A DNA stretch of 64,000 nt from contig JANSXE010000015.1 of the NCBI GenBank assembly GCA_024743195.1, forward strand, positions 1 through 64,000, read 5' to 3'. The notes beneath the pieces are model-generated. The model was not told where the DNA came from, did no database searches, and worked only from the letters and a program-made list of their open reading frames with translations. Numbering within the stretch: the stretch's first letter is position 1; every line of letters begins with the position of its first letter. Position numbers and translations under genes: made by a program. The DNA is from Alphaproteobacteria bacterium. Lineage in GTDB: Bacteria; Pseudomonadota; Alphaproteobacteria; UBA8366; Aestuariispiraceae. Shown here in pieces: positions 51,469 through 61,762 of this stretch.

Positions 51469-54400
51469 CGCCGATCGACGCCGCCCTCAACCGGTCGCGC
51501 ACCGTCCTCTCGCTTCTGCTCTTCATTCTGGTCGCGGGGTTCATCGCCTATGTCGAGATCCCGAAGGAGGCCGACCCGGACGTCAACATCCCGATCATCT
51601 ACGTCTCCATGCACCATGAGGGCATCTCGCCCGAGGACGCCGAGCGCCTGCTCGTGCGGCCGATGGAGAAGGAGATGCAGTCGATCGAAGGATTGAAGGA
51701 GCTGCGCTCGACCGCCTATGAGGGCGGCGCCAACGTGCTGGCCGAGTTCGAAGCCGGCTTCGACGCCGACGCCGCCTTGCAGGACGTGCGCGAGAAGGTC
51801 GATCTCGCAAAGCCCGAACTGCCGGCGGAGACCGACGAGCCGTCGGTGAACGAGGTCAATCTGAGCCTCTTCCCGGTGCTCGTGGTCACGCTCTCCGGCC
51901 CGGCGCCGGAACGCACGCTGCTGAAGCTCGCGCGGGACCTGCAGGACGAGATCGAGAGCATCCCCTCCGTGCTGGAGGCCGAGATCAGCGGCGACCGCGA
52001 GGAAGCCGTGGAGCTGCTGATCGACCCGGCGCTGGTGGAGAGCTATGCGCTGGATCCGGGCGAGCTCTTCACCGTCATCGACCGCTCCAACCAGTTGATC
52101 GCCGCCGGCGCGCTCGACACCGGCGCCGGGCGCTTCTCGATCAAGGTGCCGGGACTGTTCGAAGGGGTGGACGACATCCTGAACCAGCCGCTGGTCAGCA
52201 CCGACGACGCGGTGGTGCGCGTGCGCGACCTCGCCGAAGTGCGCCGCACCTTCAAGGACCCGACCCAGTTCGCCCGGGTCAACGGCGAGCGCGCGATCGC
52301 GCTCGAGATCTCGAAGCGCACGGGCGAGAACATCATCGAGACGATCGAGGCGGTCCGCGCCCTGGTGACCGAGGCCGCGACCCGCTTTCCCGACACCGTC
52401 CATGTCAGCTTCAGCCAGGACAAGTCGGAAGACATCCGCACCATGCTGAAGGACCTGCAGAACAACGTCATCTCCGCGGTCCTGCTGGTGATGATCGTCA
52501 TCGTCGGCGCGCTCGGGGTGCGCGGCGGGCTGCTGGTCGGGGTTGCGATCCCGGGCTCCTTCCTGGCCGGCATCCTGGTGCTCTCGATGGCGGGGCTGAC
52601 GGTCAATATCGTGGTGCTGTTCTCGCTGATCCTGGCGGTCGGCATGCTGGTCGACGGCGCCATCGTCGTCACCGAATACGCCGACCGCAAGCTGGCCGAG
52701 GGCGCGCCCAAGGACGTCGCCTACGGACTGGCCGCCAAGCGCATGGCCTGGCCGATCATCGCATCGACCGCGACGACCCTCGCCGCCTTCCTGCCGCTGC
52801 TGTTCTGGCCCGGCATCGTGGGCGAGTTCATGAAGTTCCTGCCGATCACGCTGATCGCGACGCTGACCGCCTCGCTCGCCATGGCGCTCATCTTCGTGCC
52901 GGTGCTGGGCGCGCGGCTGGGCGGCGTCGTCCGGCTCGTGATCGCGCTGGCGCTCGCCGCCGCGCTGGGCGCGCTCTCGGCCGGGCTGGCCGCGCCGCAT
53001 CTCGCCGGCAAGGCGATGCTGGCGGCCGGGCCCGGCGGGCTCGTCGGCTTGCTGCTCGGCTGGTGGCTGGGCGGCGTCGCCGGCCGGCTGATCGAACGCC
53101 AGCGCGTGGACGACACGCAGGCCAAGGCGCTGGCCGCGGAAAACGAGGAGGACCGCGCGCCGTTGGACGCGATCGGCGGGATGACCGGGATCTACGTCAA
53201 GAGCCTGGGCCTCGCCCTGAAGGCGCCGGGGCTGGTGCTGACCCTCGCCTTCGCGACGCTGATCGGCGCCTGGGCCGCCTACGCCCAGTTCGGCAAGGGC
53301 GTCGAATTCTTTCCCAGCGTCGAGCCGGAGCAACTCATCGTCAACGTCCACGCCCGCGGCAACATGGCCGTGCGCGAGAAGGACGCGCTGGTGCGCGAGG
53401 TCGAGGCGGAGCTGCTCGCCATGCAGCGCGAGCGCGGCGAACTCAAGACCGTCTACACCTCCGCCGGCATCTTCGAATCGCGCGACGACGAGGCCGAGGA
53501 CATCATCGGCAAGATCCAGATCGAGTTCGTCGACTGGCAGGATCGCCGACCCGCCGCCGCCATCAAGCGCGAGATCCGCCAGCGCACCGCCGACCAGGCC
53601 GGAATCTGGGTCGAGGTGCGCGAGCCCGAAGCCGGCCCGCCGACAGGCAAGCCCGTGCATATCCAACTCGCCGCCCGGGATCCGGCCCTGCTCGACGACG
53701 CGGTCGCGCTCGTGCGCGACAAGATGGAGAGCATGTCCGGGCTGGTCGATCTCGAGGATTCGCGCCCCGTTCCGGGCATCGAGTGGGAGCTCGCCGTCGA
53801 CCGCGCCCAGGCCGCCAAGTTCGACGCCGACGTGACCCGGATCGGCAGCTTCATCCAGATGGTGACCAAGGGTCTGAAAGTCAGCGAGTACCGCCCGGAC
53901 GACAGCGACGAGGAGGTCGACATCCTCGCCCGCTTCCCGGAGCGCTACCGCACCATCGACCAGCTCGACCAACTGCGCATCAATACGAGCGCGGGACGCG
54001 CGCCGATCGGCAATTTCGTGGACCGCTCGGCGCAGCAGAAGACCGGCGTGCTCAACCGCGTCGACAGCCGGCGCATCATGTATGTCCGCGCCGAGGTCGA
54101 GGACGGCGTGCTGCCCGACGACAAGGTGCAGGAACTGCGCCGCTGGCTCGCCTCGGACCCGGGGATTCCCGCCGGCGTCGCGGTCGAGTTCAAGGGCGAG
54201 GACGAGGAGCAGCAGGCCGCGCAGGAGTTCCTGACCAAGGCCTTCGCGGTGGCGTTGTTCCTGATGGCGGTCATCCTTGTGACCCAGTTCAACAGTTTCT
54301 ATTCCGCCTTCCTGATCCTGTCCGCGGTGGTGATGTCGACGGTGGGCGTGCTGCTCGGCCTGATGGTCATCGGCCAGCCCTTCGGCATCGTCATGTCGGG

Positions 54401-54803
54401 CATCGGCGTCATCGCCCTGGCCGGCATCGTGGTGAACAACAACATCGTGCTGATCGACACCTACGACCGCCTGAAGCGCACCAGCCCCAACCCGCGCGAC
54501 GCGGTGCTGCGCACCGGGGCGCAACGCCTCCGGCCCGTGCTGTTGACGACGGCGACGACGATCCTCGGGCTCATGCCCATGGTGCTGCAGACCAACATCG
54601 ACTTCCTGACCCGCACGGTCGCGATGGGCGCGCCCTCGACCCAATGGTGGGTGCAGCTCTCCACCGCGATCGTCTTCGGGCTGGCCTTCGCGACCGTGCT
54701 GACCCTGGTGGTGACCCCCAGCGCCCTGATGCTGCGCGCCAACTGGCAGGCCCGCCGCACCGCCAGGGCGGCCGCGAACTCCCAGCCCCAGGCGGCCGAG
54801 TAG
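51465..54803 (+). CDS. RND-family multidrug efflux permease
   Basis: 1112 aa, proton-driven export from inner leaflet or periplasm. TM1 is at residues 12-30. The porter domain ends with KDLQNNVISAVLLVMIVIVG. The proton-relay aspartate is in LILAVGMLVDGAIVVTEYADR (TM4), and the second repeat has GVIALAGIVVNNNIVLIDTYDRL. An extra hydrophobic insertion (about residues 480-540, including LVIALALAAALGALSAGLAA) is longer than in AcrB. The GTG at 51465 overlaps the adaptor stop (GTGA) with AGGAG upstream. The family resembles the HAE2-like/CzcA-neutral group; substrates are unknown. Confidence 0.9.
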   Translation: MTPIDAALNRSRTVLSLLLFILVAGFIAYVEIPKEADPDVNIPIIYVSMHHEGISPEDAERLLVRPMEKEMQSIEGLKELRSTAYEGGANVLAEFEAGFDADAALQDVREKVDLAKPELPAETDEPSVNEVNLSLFPVLVVTLSGPAPERTLLKLARDLQDEIESIPSVLEAEISGDREEAVELLIDPALVESYALDPGELFTVIDRSNQLIAAGALDTGAGRFSIKVPGLFEGVDDILNQPLVSTDDAVVRVRDLAEVRRTFKDPTQFARVNGERAIALEISKRTGENIIETIEAVRALVTEAATRFPDTVHVSFSQDKSEDIRTMLKDLQNNVISAVLLVMIVIVGALGVRGGLLVGVAIPGSFLAGILVLSMAGLTVNIVVLFSLILAVGMLVDGAIVVTEYADRKLAEGAPKDVAYGLAAKRMAWPIIASTATTLAAFLPLLFWPGIVGEFMKFLPITLIATLTASLAMALIFVPVLGARLGGVVRLVIALALAAALGALSAGLAAPHLAGKAMLAAGPGGLVGLLLGWWLGGVAGRLIERQRVDDTQAKALAAENEEDRAPLDAIGGMTGIYVKSLGLALKAPGLVLTLAFATLIGAWAAYAQFGKGVEFFPSVEPEQLIVNVHARGNMAVREKDALVREVEAELLAMQRERGELKTVYTSAGIFESRDDEAEDIIGKIQIEFVDWQDRRPAAAIKREIRQRTADQAGIWVEVREPEAGPPTGKPVHIQLAARDPALLDDAVALVRDKMESMSGLVDLEDSRPVPGIEWELAVDRAQAAKFDADVTRIGSFIQMVTKGLKVSEYRPDDSDEEVDILARFPERYRTIDQLDQLRINTSAGRAPIGNFVDRSAQQKTGVLNRVDSRRIMYVRAEVEDGVLPDDKVQELRRWLASDPGIPAGVAVEFKGEDEEQQAAQEFLTKAFAVALFLMAVILVTQFNSFYSAFLILSAVVMSTVGVLLGLMVIGQPFGIVMSGIGVIALAGIVVNNNIVLIDTYDRLKRTSPNPRDAVLRTGAQRLRPVLLTTATTILGLMPMVLQTNIDFLTRTVAMGAPSTQWWVQLSTAIVFGLAFATVLTLVVTPSALMLRANWQARRTARAAANSQPQAAE

Positions 54804-54934
54804 CGCCTCCCTCGCAAAGCGGGCGCAAGCGGCCGAGCCCAGCGAGTGACGCGCCGGCGCCGGGCGGCGCCCGCGGTGCGCCGTCCCGCCGCCCAATGCT
54901 CATCGCGCGCCCGCCCTCTTCATCCGCCGGGTCC

Positions 54935-54968
54935 GAAAAAGAAAAGCCCCGAACCGAAGGATCGGGGC
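54935..54968 (-). terminator. Intrinsic terminator downstream of ubiG
   Basis: On the minus strand GCCCCGA and TCGGGGC (54968-54946) form a stem followed by TTTTCTTTTT. It lies 175 nt past the ubiG stop, which implies a long 3' untranslated region. Confidence 0.8.
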
Positions 54969-55080
54969 CGTCCTGCCCGCCGCACGCGCCTGACGACGCG
55001 CACTTGCATCAGAACGCCTGATTTCAGGCGCACCGATGATGTGGGAGCGGGCCCTTTAAAGCGCGACAGAGAGTTCATAA

Positions 55081-55101
55081 AGAACAAAGAACAAAGAACA
55101 A
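55081..55101. repeat. 7-bp tandem repeat, 3 copies
   Basis: agaacaa repeats three times just beyond the ubiG stop, in an AT-rich segment. Confidence 0.85.
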
Positions 55102-55142
55102 ATAAAAAGCTAAAAGTCTTGATCGAAAAACGCGCAATACAA

Positions 55143-55895
55143 TCAGTCTTTAGCGGCGAAGGCCAAGTAGTTCACATCCAGGTCCTTGGCGTCGAGGCGG
55201 AAATCGTCCGCGACCGGGTCGTAGACCAGGCCCTGCAGGTCGGCGAGGCTGAGCCCCGCCGCGCGCAGCATGCCGGCCAGTTCCGAGGGCTTCACGAATT
55301 TGCGCCAATCGTGCGTGCCGCGCGGCAGCCAGCGCAGCACATATTCCGCCGCGACGACGCCGAGCAGGAAACCCTTGGGCGAGCGGTTGAGGGTGGAGAG
55401 CGCCATCGCGCCCCCCGGCTTCACCATCTTGGCGCAGGTCGCGATGAAGCCGGCGGGGTCGGCCACATGCTCCACCACCTCGAGCGCGAGCACGGCGTCG
55501 AAGCGCTCGCCCGCGGCGGCGAGCGCCTCGGCCGTCTCGAAGCGGTAGTCGATGGCGAGCCCGGCCTCGGCGGCGTGCAGGCGGGCGACCTCGATCGACT
55601 GCTCGGTCGCGTCGAGGCCGACCATCTCCGCCCCCAATCGCGCCAACGGCTCCGCCACCAGCCCGCCGCCGCAGCCGACGTCGAGAACGCGCAAGCCCTC
55701 GAAGGGCGTAAGGCTTCGGGGATCGCGGCCGAAGCGCGTGCAGAGCCGGTCGCGCAGGAACTCGAGACGCACCGGGTTCAGCTTGTGCAGCGGCTTGAAC
55801 TCGCCCTCCGGGTCCCACCATTCGGCGGCGATGCGCGCGAATTTCTCGATTTCGCCGGCATCCACGGATGCCCGGTTCGCTGTCGCCGCGGTCAT
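55143..55895 (-). CDS. ubiG: Ubiquinone biosynthesis O-methyltransferase UbiG
   Basis: A 250-aa methyltransferase for the two O-methylation steps of ubiquinone synthesis. N-terminal EIEKFARIAAEWWDPEGEFKPLHKLNP is diagnostic of UbiG. LRVLDVGCGGGLVAEPLARLGAEMVGLDA is the SAM site. FVKPSELAGMLRAAGL and GLVYDPVADDFRL end the family pattern. The ATG is preceded by GAGAGG. Divergent from lysC with 177 nt between. Confidence 0.95.
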   Translation of the reverse strand: MTAATANRASVDAGEIEKFARIAAEWWDPEGEFKPLHKLNPVRLEFLRDRLCTRFGRDPRSLTPFEGLRVLDVGCGGGLVAEPLARLGAEMVGLDATEQSIEVARLHAAEAGLAIDYRFETAEALAAAGERFDAVLALEVVEHVADPAGFIATCAKMVKPGGAMALSTLNRSPKGFLLGVVAAEYVLRWLPRGTHDWRKFVKPSELAGMLRAAGLSLADLQGLVYDPVADDFRLDAKDLDVNYLAFAAKD

Positions 55896-56072
55896 GCTCT
55901 GAACGCCTCTCGCAAGGGTGATGGGCGGGGACCGGCGGGCGCCCATCGGCGCTATTGCGCGGCCCCGGGTGCTTGAGTATGGATACGCCGCGCCGGCCCG
56001 GCAAGGCGGCCGGCTTTTTTCTTGCCCGCGTTCCCGGCGCGGGGGCGCCAAGCGAAGGCGGAGACCCGGTCG

Positions 56073-57293
56073 ATGGCCCGAATCGTGATGAAATTCGGCG
56101 GCACCTCGGTGGCGGACCTCGAGCGCATCGCCAACGCAGCCGCCCGCGTCAAGCGCGAGGTCGAAGCGGGCGCCCAGGTCGCCGTCGTGGTCTCGGCCAT
56201 GGCGGGCGTGACCAACCAACTCGTCGGCTATGTCGACCAGACGAGCCGCATCTACGACGCGCGCGAGTACGACGCGATCGTCGCTTCCGGCGAGCAGGTG
56301 ACGGCCGGCCTGATGGCCCTGCGCCTGCAGGAGATGGGCGTGGCCGCGCGCAGCTGGCTCGGCTGGCAGATCCCGATCCGCACCAACGAGGTGCACGGCA
56401 AGGCGCGCATCGAGGAGATCGGGACCGAAGCGCTCGTCCCGCGGCTGGAGACGGGCGAGGTCGCCATCGTCGCCGGCTTTCAGGGGGTGAGCCCGCGCGG
56501 GCGCATCGCGACGCTGGGGCGCGGCGGGTCGGACACGACGGCGGTGGCGCTGGCCGCCGCGCTCGAGGCCGAGCGCTGCGACATCTACACGGACGTCGAC
56601 GGCGTCTACACGACCGACCCGCGCATCGTGGCCAAGGCGCGCAAGCTGGAGCGCATCAGCCACGAGGAGATGCTCGAGATGGCCTCGCTGGGCGCCAAGG
56701 TGCTGCAGACGCGCTCGGTCGAACTTGCTATGAATCACGGGGTGCGGCTGCAGGTGCTGAGCAGCTTCGAGGACAAACCCGGCACCCTGGTCGTGGACGA
56801 GGACGAGATCGTGGAACAGCAGATCGTAAGCGGCATCGCCTATTCCCGCGACGAGGCGAAGGTGACCCTGGTCAAGGTGGCCGACAAGCCGGGCGTCGCG
56901 GCCTCGGTCTTCGGGCCGCTCTCCGACGCGGCGGTCAATGTGGATATGATCGTGCAATCCGTCTCCAGCGACGGCAAGCGCACCGACATGACCTTCACCG
57001 TCGCCAAGTCGGACCTGGAGCGTGCGGTCGCCACCCTGGAGAAGAACCGCGACGGGATCGAATACGAGGACCTGATCTCGGACGCCGACGTGGTTAAGAT
57101 CTCGGTCATCGGCGTCGGCATGCGCAGCCACGCCGGCGTCGCGCAGACCATGTTCCGCACGTTGGCGGAGAAGGGGATCAACATTCAGGTGATCTCCACC
57201 AGCGAGATCAAGATCTCCACGCTCGTGGCGGAGGAGTACACCGAGCTCGCGCTGCGCGCGCTGCATACGGCCTACGGGCTGGACGCCGCCTGA
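56073..57293 (+). CDS. lysC: Aspartate kinase LysC
   Basis: A 406-aa first enzyme of the Lys/Thr/Met pathway. [46 protein letters not shown] and [15 protein letters not shown] form the kinase fold. Two C-terminal ACT domains ([59 protein letters not shown]) give feedback control. Length and start are typical for alphaproteobacteria, and ptsP follows as in many relatives. Confidence 0.96.
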   Translation: MARIVMKFGGTSVADLERIANAAARVKREVEAGAQVAVVVSAMAGVTNQLVGYVDQTSRIYDAREYDAIVASGEQVTAGLMALRLQEMGVAARSWLGWQIPIRTNEVHGKARIEEIGTEALVPRLETGEVAIVAGFQGVSPRGRIATLGRGGSDTTAVALAAALEAERCDIYTDVDGVYTTDPRIVAKARKLERISHEEMLEMASLGAKVLQTRSVELAMNHGVRLQVLSSFEDKPGTLVVDEDEIVEQQIVSGIAYSRDEAKVTLVKVADKPGVAASVFGPLSDAAVNVDMIVQSVSSDGKRTDMTFTVAKSDLERAVATLEKNRDGIEYEDLISDADVVKISVIGVGMRSHAGVAQTMFRTLAEKGINIQVISTSEIKISTLVAEEYTELALRALHTAYGLDAA

Positions 57294-57362
57294 CGGCGGC
57301 GCGCGACATGCGCCGGCTGCGGGGCGGCGCCGACTGGGACAGACGATTTGGGGGGCGGACGC

Positions 57363-57381
57363 GCCCGGCCTGACGCCGGGC
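57363..57381 (+). terminator. Hairpin downstream of lysC
   Basis: GCCCGGC and GCCGGGC around a 5-nt loop, 70 nt after the lysC stop, without a T-run; possibly a weak terminator between lysC and ptsP. Confidence 0.3.
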
Positions 57382-57454
57382 CGCCCGCCCTGCGTGGGCC
57401 GCTCGGCCGGGCCGCATCGGGCGGCGGCTCAAGCGTGGGAGCGAAGTCGAAGCG

Positions 57455-59731
57455 ATGGGCGTCACCGCGAAATGGGCCGGATCGCGCTTGCTGCTGCGGC
57501 GGCTGCGCGACGTCATGGCCGGCGGCGGGACCCCGCAGGAGCGGCTCGACCGGATCGCCAAGCTGATCGCCCGCGACATGGTGGCCGAGGTCTGCTCGAT
57601 CTATGTCCGCCGCGCCGGCGACGTGCTGGAGCTGTTCGCGACCGAGGGCCTGAAGCCCGAGGCGGTGCATGCGACCCGGCTGCGCGTCGGCGAGGGGATC
57701 GTCGGCGACATCGCCGCGCACAGCCGCCCGACGGCGCTGGCCGACGCCCAGAGCCATCCGAACTTCGCCTACCGGCCGGAAACCGGCGAGGAGGCCTATA
57801 AGTCCCTGATGGGCGTGCCGATCCTGCGCGGCGGCCGGGTGCTCGGCGTGCTGGCGGTGCAGAACCGCACCAGCCGGGCCTATACCGACGAAGAAGTCGA
57901 GGTGATGGAGACCATCGCGATGGTGGTCGCCGAACTGGTCGCCTCGGGCGAGGTCGTACAGCGCCGCGAACAGGCGCCGGCGGACGGCATCGCCATGACG
58001 CCCCTGCGCCTCGACGCGGTGAAGCTGAACGCCGGTCTCGCCATGGGCCGCGCGGTGCTGCACCGGCCCTATGTGCCGGTCGGCCGGCTGATCGCCGAGG
58101 ACGAGGCCCAGGAGCAGGAGCGCCTGGCCGAGGCGCTGTCCGCGATGCACCGGTCGCTTGACGACATGGTCGATCAGGCGGATGTCGACGGCGCCGGCGA
58201 CCATGTGGACATCCTGAAGACCTACCGCATGATCGCCCAGGACCGCGGCTGGATCCGCCGCATCGGAGAGGCGATCTCCACCGGCCTTACGGCAGAGGGC
58301 GCCGTCGTGCGCGTGCAGGACGAGACCCGCGCGCGGATGAAGGACGTCGAGGACAGCTATCTGCGCGAACGGCTCCTCGACCTGGAGGACCTCGCCTACC
58401 GGCTGCTGCAGCATCTGGCCGGCGGGCCGGAACAGATGGCGGCCGCGCAGGGAGATCTGCCGGAGGACGCGATCCTGGTGGCGCGCAACATGGGCCCGGC
58501 GGAGCTGTTGGACTACGACCGGGCGCGGTTGCGCGGCCTCGTGCTGGAGGAGGGCTCGGCCACGAGCCACGTGGCCATCGTGGCCCGCGCGCTGGAGATT
58601 CCGGTGCTCGGCCGGGTGAAGAACATCGTCGATCGGGTCGAAGCCTTCGACCGCATCATCGTCGACGCCAACAACGGGGTCTGTTTCGTCCGGCCGGGGG
58701 AGGATTTCCGCGCCGCCTTCGAGACCTCGATGCGCACCTTCCAGGAGAAGCGCGAGGCCTATCGCCGCGAACGGGACCTGCCGTCCGTCTCCCGAGACGG
58801 CGTCGCGCTCGAGCTGATGATGAACGCCGGCCTGTTGATCGACATGCCGCATCTGCATGAAAGCGGCGCCTGCGGGATCGGGCTCTACCGGACCGAGGTG
58901 CCGTTCATGGTCCGCTCGGACTTTCCCGACGTCGACACCCAGACGGATCTCTACGCGCGCATCCTGGATCAGGCGGACGGCAAGGAGGTCGTGTTCCGCA
59001 CCCTCGACATCGGCGGCGACAAGGTGTTGCCCTACTTCCAGTCGTCCGACGAGGAGAACCCGGCCATGGGCTGGCGCGCGATCCGGATCGCGATGGATCG
59101 GCCCGGGCTGCTGCGCACGCAGTTGCGCGCCATGTTGCGCGCGGCCGGGGAGCGGCCGATCTCGATCATGTTCCCGATGGTCGCCGACCTAACCGAGTTC
59201 GAGTACGCGCGGCGCCTGTTGATGAAGGAGTTGCGCCGCGCGGAGGAGCGCGGCGGACCGGCGCCCGGGCGCGTGAAGGTCGGCGCCATGCTGGAGGTTC
59301 CCTCCCTCGCCTTCCAGATCCGCGCGATGGCCGGGCGGGCGGACTTCCTCTCGGTCGGCTCGAACGATCTGATGCAGTTCCTGTTCGCATCCGACCGGGG
59401 CAATCCCAGGCTCGACGGGCGTTACGATCCGCTGTCTCCGCCCGCGCTCGCCTTCCTCGCCCATGTGGTGCGCGAGGCCGACGCGGCGCGCATCCCGCTG
59501 TCGGTTTGCGGCGAGATGGCGGGCGACCCGATCCAGGCGATGGCGTTGATCGGGCTGGGCCTGCGCCGGCTGTCCATGGCGCCGGCGGCGATCGGTCCGG
59601 TGCGGACCATGGTGCGCTCGCTCCATGTGGCGGCGACCGGGGCCTTCACCGAAAGCCTGCTCGACGCGCGCGGCCACAGCCTGCGCGCGCGGCTCGCCGG
59701 CTTTGCGCGCGACCACGGCGTGGTGCTGTAG
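57455..59731 (+). CDS. ptsP: Phosphoenolpyruvate-protein phosphotransferase of the nitrogen PTS (EI-Ntr)
   Basis: 758 aa. An N-terminal GAF domain (residues 28-165) senses glutamine or alpha-ketoglutarate in relatives. Enzyme I then follows: LVLEEGSATSHVAIVARAL with the phospho-His near 376, the PEP-binding GIGLYRTEVPFM, TLDIGGDKVLPYF, MFPMVADLTEF and VGSNDLMQFLFASDR, with the catalytic Cys in PLSVCGEMAGD. It phosphorylates NPr to regulate potassium, nitrogen and carbon-storage functions. The ATG follows AGCGAAGTCGAAGCG. It sits 162 nt downstream of lysC, the conserved order. Confidence 0.95.
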   Translation: MGVTAKWAGSRLLLRRLRDVMAGGGTPQERLDRIAKLIARDMVAEVCSIYVRRAGDVLELFATEGLKPEAVHATRLRVGEGIVGDIAAHSRPTALADAQSHPNFAYRPETGEEAYKSLMGVPILRGGRVLGVLAVQNRTSRAYTDEEVEVMETIAMVVAELVASGEVVQRREQAPADGIAMTPLRLDAVKLNAGLAMGRAVLHRPYVPVGRLIAEDEAQEQERLAEALSAMHRSLDDMVDQADVDGAGDHVDILKTYRMIAQDRGWIRRIGEAISTGLTAEGAVVRVQDETRARMKDVEDSYLRERLLDLEDLAYRLLQHLAGGPEQMAAAQGDLPEDAILVARNMGPAELLDYDRARLRGLVLEEGSATSHVAIVARALEIPVLGRVKNIVDRVEAFDRIIVDANNGVCFVRPGEDFRAAFETSMRTFQEKREAYRRERDLPSVSRDGVALELMMNAGLLIDMPHLHESGACGIGLYRTEVPFMVRSDFPDVDTQTDLYARILDQADGKEVVFRTLDIGGDKVLPYFQSSDEENPAMGWRAIRIAMDRPGLLRTQLRAMLRAAGERPISIMFPMVADLTEFEYARRLLMKELRRAEERGGPAPGRVKVGAMLEVPSLAFQIRAMAGRADFLSVGSNDLMQFLFASDRGNPRLDGRYDPLSPPALAFLAHVVREADAARIPLSVCGEMAGDPIQAMALIGLGLRRLSMAPAAIGPVRTMVRSLHVAATGAFTESLLDARGHSLRARLAGFARDHGVVL

Positions 59732-59958
59732 CGCGCGCCCCGAAACGCGGCCGGGGCGGGTCCAAGTCGGGCATTGCGTTTCCGCCTCTCATCCTCATAC
59801 TGTCCCTGAATCGTTGGCGTTTTACGCTCACCGCGGTGGGGCGGGCGGAGACGGCGGGCCGGGAGGGGCGGTCCGGCGTCGAGCGGCGGCGACGCGTCCC
59901 GTGCGCGTCGCGCGTCAACCGTCCCGTCAAGGCGCAACCGAAAGTCGATCCGACCAAT

Positions 59959-61641
59959 ATGGCGCGCGCATCCCAGTTCGACCGGCAATCCGACCCTGAC
60001 GGGAGCGGAGAGGCGCCGCGCGCCCGCGTCGGCGACATCCTGCGCAGCGCCCGACTGTCCCGCGACGAGGATCTGCGCGACGTCGCGGCGAAGCTGCGCA
60101 TCCGCTATCCCTATCTCGAAGCGATCGAAGAGGGGCGGCTGAACGACCTGCCCGGCCCGACCTACGCGATCGGATTCGTGCGCGCCTATGCGGACTATCT
60201 GGGGTTGGAGACCGAGGATGTGGTCGCCCGCTTCAAGGCGGACGGGCGCGCGCTCGACGGCAAGGCGGAGCTCGTCTTCCCGGAGCCGTTGCCCGGCAGC
60301 CGGGCCCCGGGATTCGCGCTGCTGTTCGTCGCCGTCGTGCTGGGCGGCTTGGTCTATGGCGGTTGGCTCTACGTGTCGGGCCAGGATCGGCCCGTCGCAG
60401 ACATCATCCCGGCGGTTCCCGAAGAGTTGGCCAAGCTGATCGACGGCGTCTCCGAGTCGGGGCCCGCCAATGGCGAAGCGGCGCCGACGGCCCCGGCGGC
60501 GCCTCCCGCAGACGCGGCGGGGACCCCCGATGGACCGTCGGCGGCCCCTGCGCCCGACCGGGCGACGCCTGACGACCCGGGTCCTGACAGCGCTCCGCCG
60601 GCCAGCGACCCCGCCGTCGCAGCGTCCGGTGCATCGGCGGGCGACGACGCCGCTCCGGCGGCGCCGGGGGTCGCAGACTCGCGGCCGGCAACGCCTGCTG
60701 CGCCGGCCGAAGCAGGCGCCGCGCCGGCCGAAACGCCCGCGTCCGAAACGACCGCGTCCGGATCCGCGGAAACGCCCGCCGGCATCGCGGTTGACGCGGC
60801 GCCCGATCCTGCGAGCGAAGCTGGGGCCGACACGGCGGGCGACACGACAGCCGACACGACAGCCGACACGACGACCGAAACGACGGCCGATGCTGCAGTC
60901 GACATGACCGTCGACGCTGCGGCTGAGGCTGCGGGCGACCCTGCGACCGAGGCCCTCGCCGAGGCCGCCCCCGAAACGCCGATGCGGAGCGTTGAGCCGG
61001 CGGGCCCGGAGACGTCCGCCCTCAGCACCCCCGCCCTTCGAACTGGGGAGACGCCGACGGCGGACGGGACGGCGTCGGCGCAGGACGCCGCGTCGACGGT
61101 CGGTGGGGCGGAGGCCGCCGATGGGTCGGCCGCGCCGGCGGGCGCCCGGCAAGACGCCGATCAGCCGGCCGAGGCTGGGTCGGCCGTGGCCGCTATCCCG
61201 TCGACGCCTGACGCGCCGACGCCTGACGCGCCGACGCCCGAGGTCTCGGAAAGCGCCCCGACAGCCCCGCCTCCCCCAGCGCCGTCCCCGCCGACCCCGG
61301 AAACGCCTGCTGTGGCCCCGTCGGCGACGGGCGACGAGACGGGACGGATTTACGGAGCCGCGGCCGATCGATCCCGCGTCGCGCTCACGGCGCGCGTCGC
61401 CTCCTGGATCGAGGTGAAGGGGCCGGACGGCCAGACCCTTCTGGCCCGTCTTCTGCGGGCGGGCGAGACCTACCGGGCGCCGGATCGCGCCGGCGTGACG
61501 TTGGTCACGGGCAACGCCGGCGGGCTCGAGATCACGGTCGACGGGGAGCGCGCGCCGGACATCGGCCCGCTTGGCGCCGTGCGCCGCAACGTCGCCCTCG
61601 ACCCCGACAAGCTGAAGGCCGGCGTCGCGGCCGACGGCTGA
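59959..61641 (+). CDS. RodZ-like protein: HTH, TM, long Ala/Pro/Thr-rich linker, DUF4115
   Basis: 560 aa. A cytoplasmic HTH of the RodZ type spans about residues 22-95 ([58 protein letters not shown]). TM is at about 118-138. A 300-residue low-complexity periplasmic linker of Ala, Pro, Thr, Asp and Glu with internal repeats ([19 protein letters not shown]-like; APTPD units) follows, and then a C-terminal DUF4115 domain ([21 protein letters not shown]...[16 protein letters not shown]). The ATG at 59959 is chosen because the HTH begins shortly after; there is no strong ribosome site. It sits directly upstream of ispG, as usual in alphaproteobacteria. The role is presumably cell-shape/MreB linkage. 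Confidence 0.82.
   Translation: MARASQFDRQSDPDGSGEAPRARVGDILRSARLSRDEDLRDVAAKLRIRYPYLEAIEEGRLNDLPGPTYAIGFVRAYADYLGLETEDVVARFKADGRALDGKAELVFPEPLPGSRAPGFALLFVAVVLGGLVYGGWLYVSGQDRPVADIIPAVPEELAKLIDGVSESGPANGEAAPTAPAAPPADAAGTPDGPSAAPAPDRATPDDPGPDSAPPASDPAVAASGASAGDDAAPAAPGVADSRPATPAAPAEAGAAPAETPASETTASGSAETPAGIAVDAAPDPASEAGADTAGDTTADTTADTTTETTADAAVDMTVDAAAEAAGDPATEALAEAAPETPMRSVEPAGPETSALSTPALRTGETPTADGTASAQDAASTVGGAEAADGSAAPAGARQDADQPAEAGSAVAAIPSTPDAPTPDAPTPEVSESAPTAPPPPAPSPPTPETPAVAPSATGDETGRIYGAAADRSRVALTARVASWIEVKGPDGQTLLARLLRAGETYRAPDRAGVTLVTGNAGGLEITVDGERAPDIGPLGAVRRNVALDPDKLKAGVAADG
61203..61232. repeat. 15-bp tandem repeat in the RodZ-like gene
   Basis: gacgcctgacgcgcc twice exactly, then a partial third copy, encoding repeated T-P-D-A-P in the periplasmic linker. 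A 12-bp repeat (gacacgacagcc) lies further upstream near 60837. Confidence 0.85.
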
Positions 61642-61762
61642 CCCGGGTCCCCATCGCCGCTATCGCTTGATTTCGAACGCCCGGGCCCGCATCTTGGGGG
61701 AAAGCGGCCGGCCGCGTACCGCGCGACGGCCACTCGTGGGATCGAAGCGGGGCGAACCAGCC

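Larger units (their letters stand above)
54804..55142. other. Intergenic region: ubiG 3' leader/trailer with terminator and repeats
   Basis: No gene seen. It contains the ubiG terminator, a short perfect hairpin CGCCTGA/TCAGGCG near 55015-55030, and an AT-rich stretch with heptamer repeats adjoining the ubiG stop. Confidence 0.6.

Noticed and set aside
51303-54896. 1197-codon minus-strand frame opposite the RND permease
   Set aside because: Antisense shadow; His/Asp/Arg-rich, no domain, crosses the end of the adaptor gene.
54970-55142. SRP RNA or tmRNA in the ubiG 3' region
   Set aside because: None of the conserved signatures of these RNAs are present.
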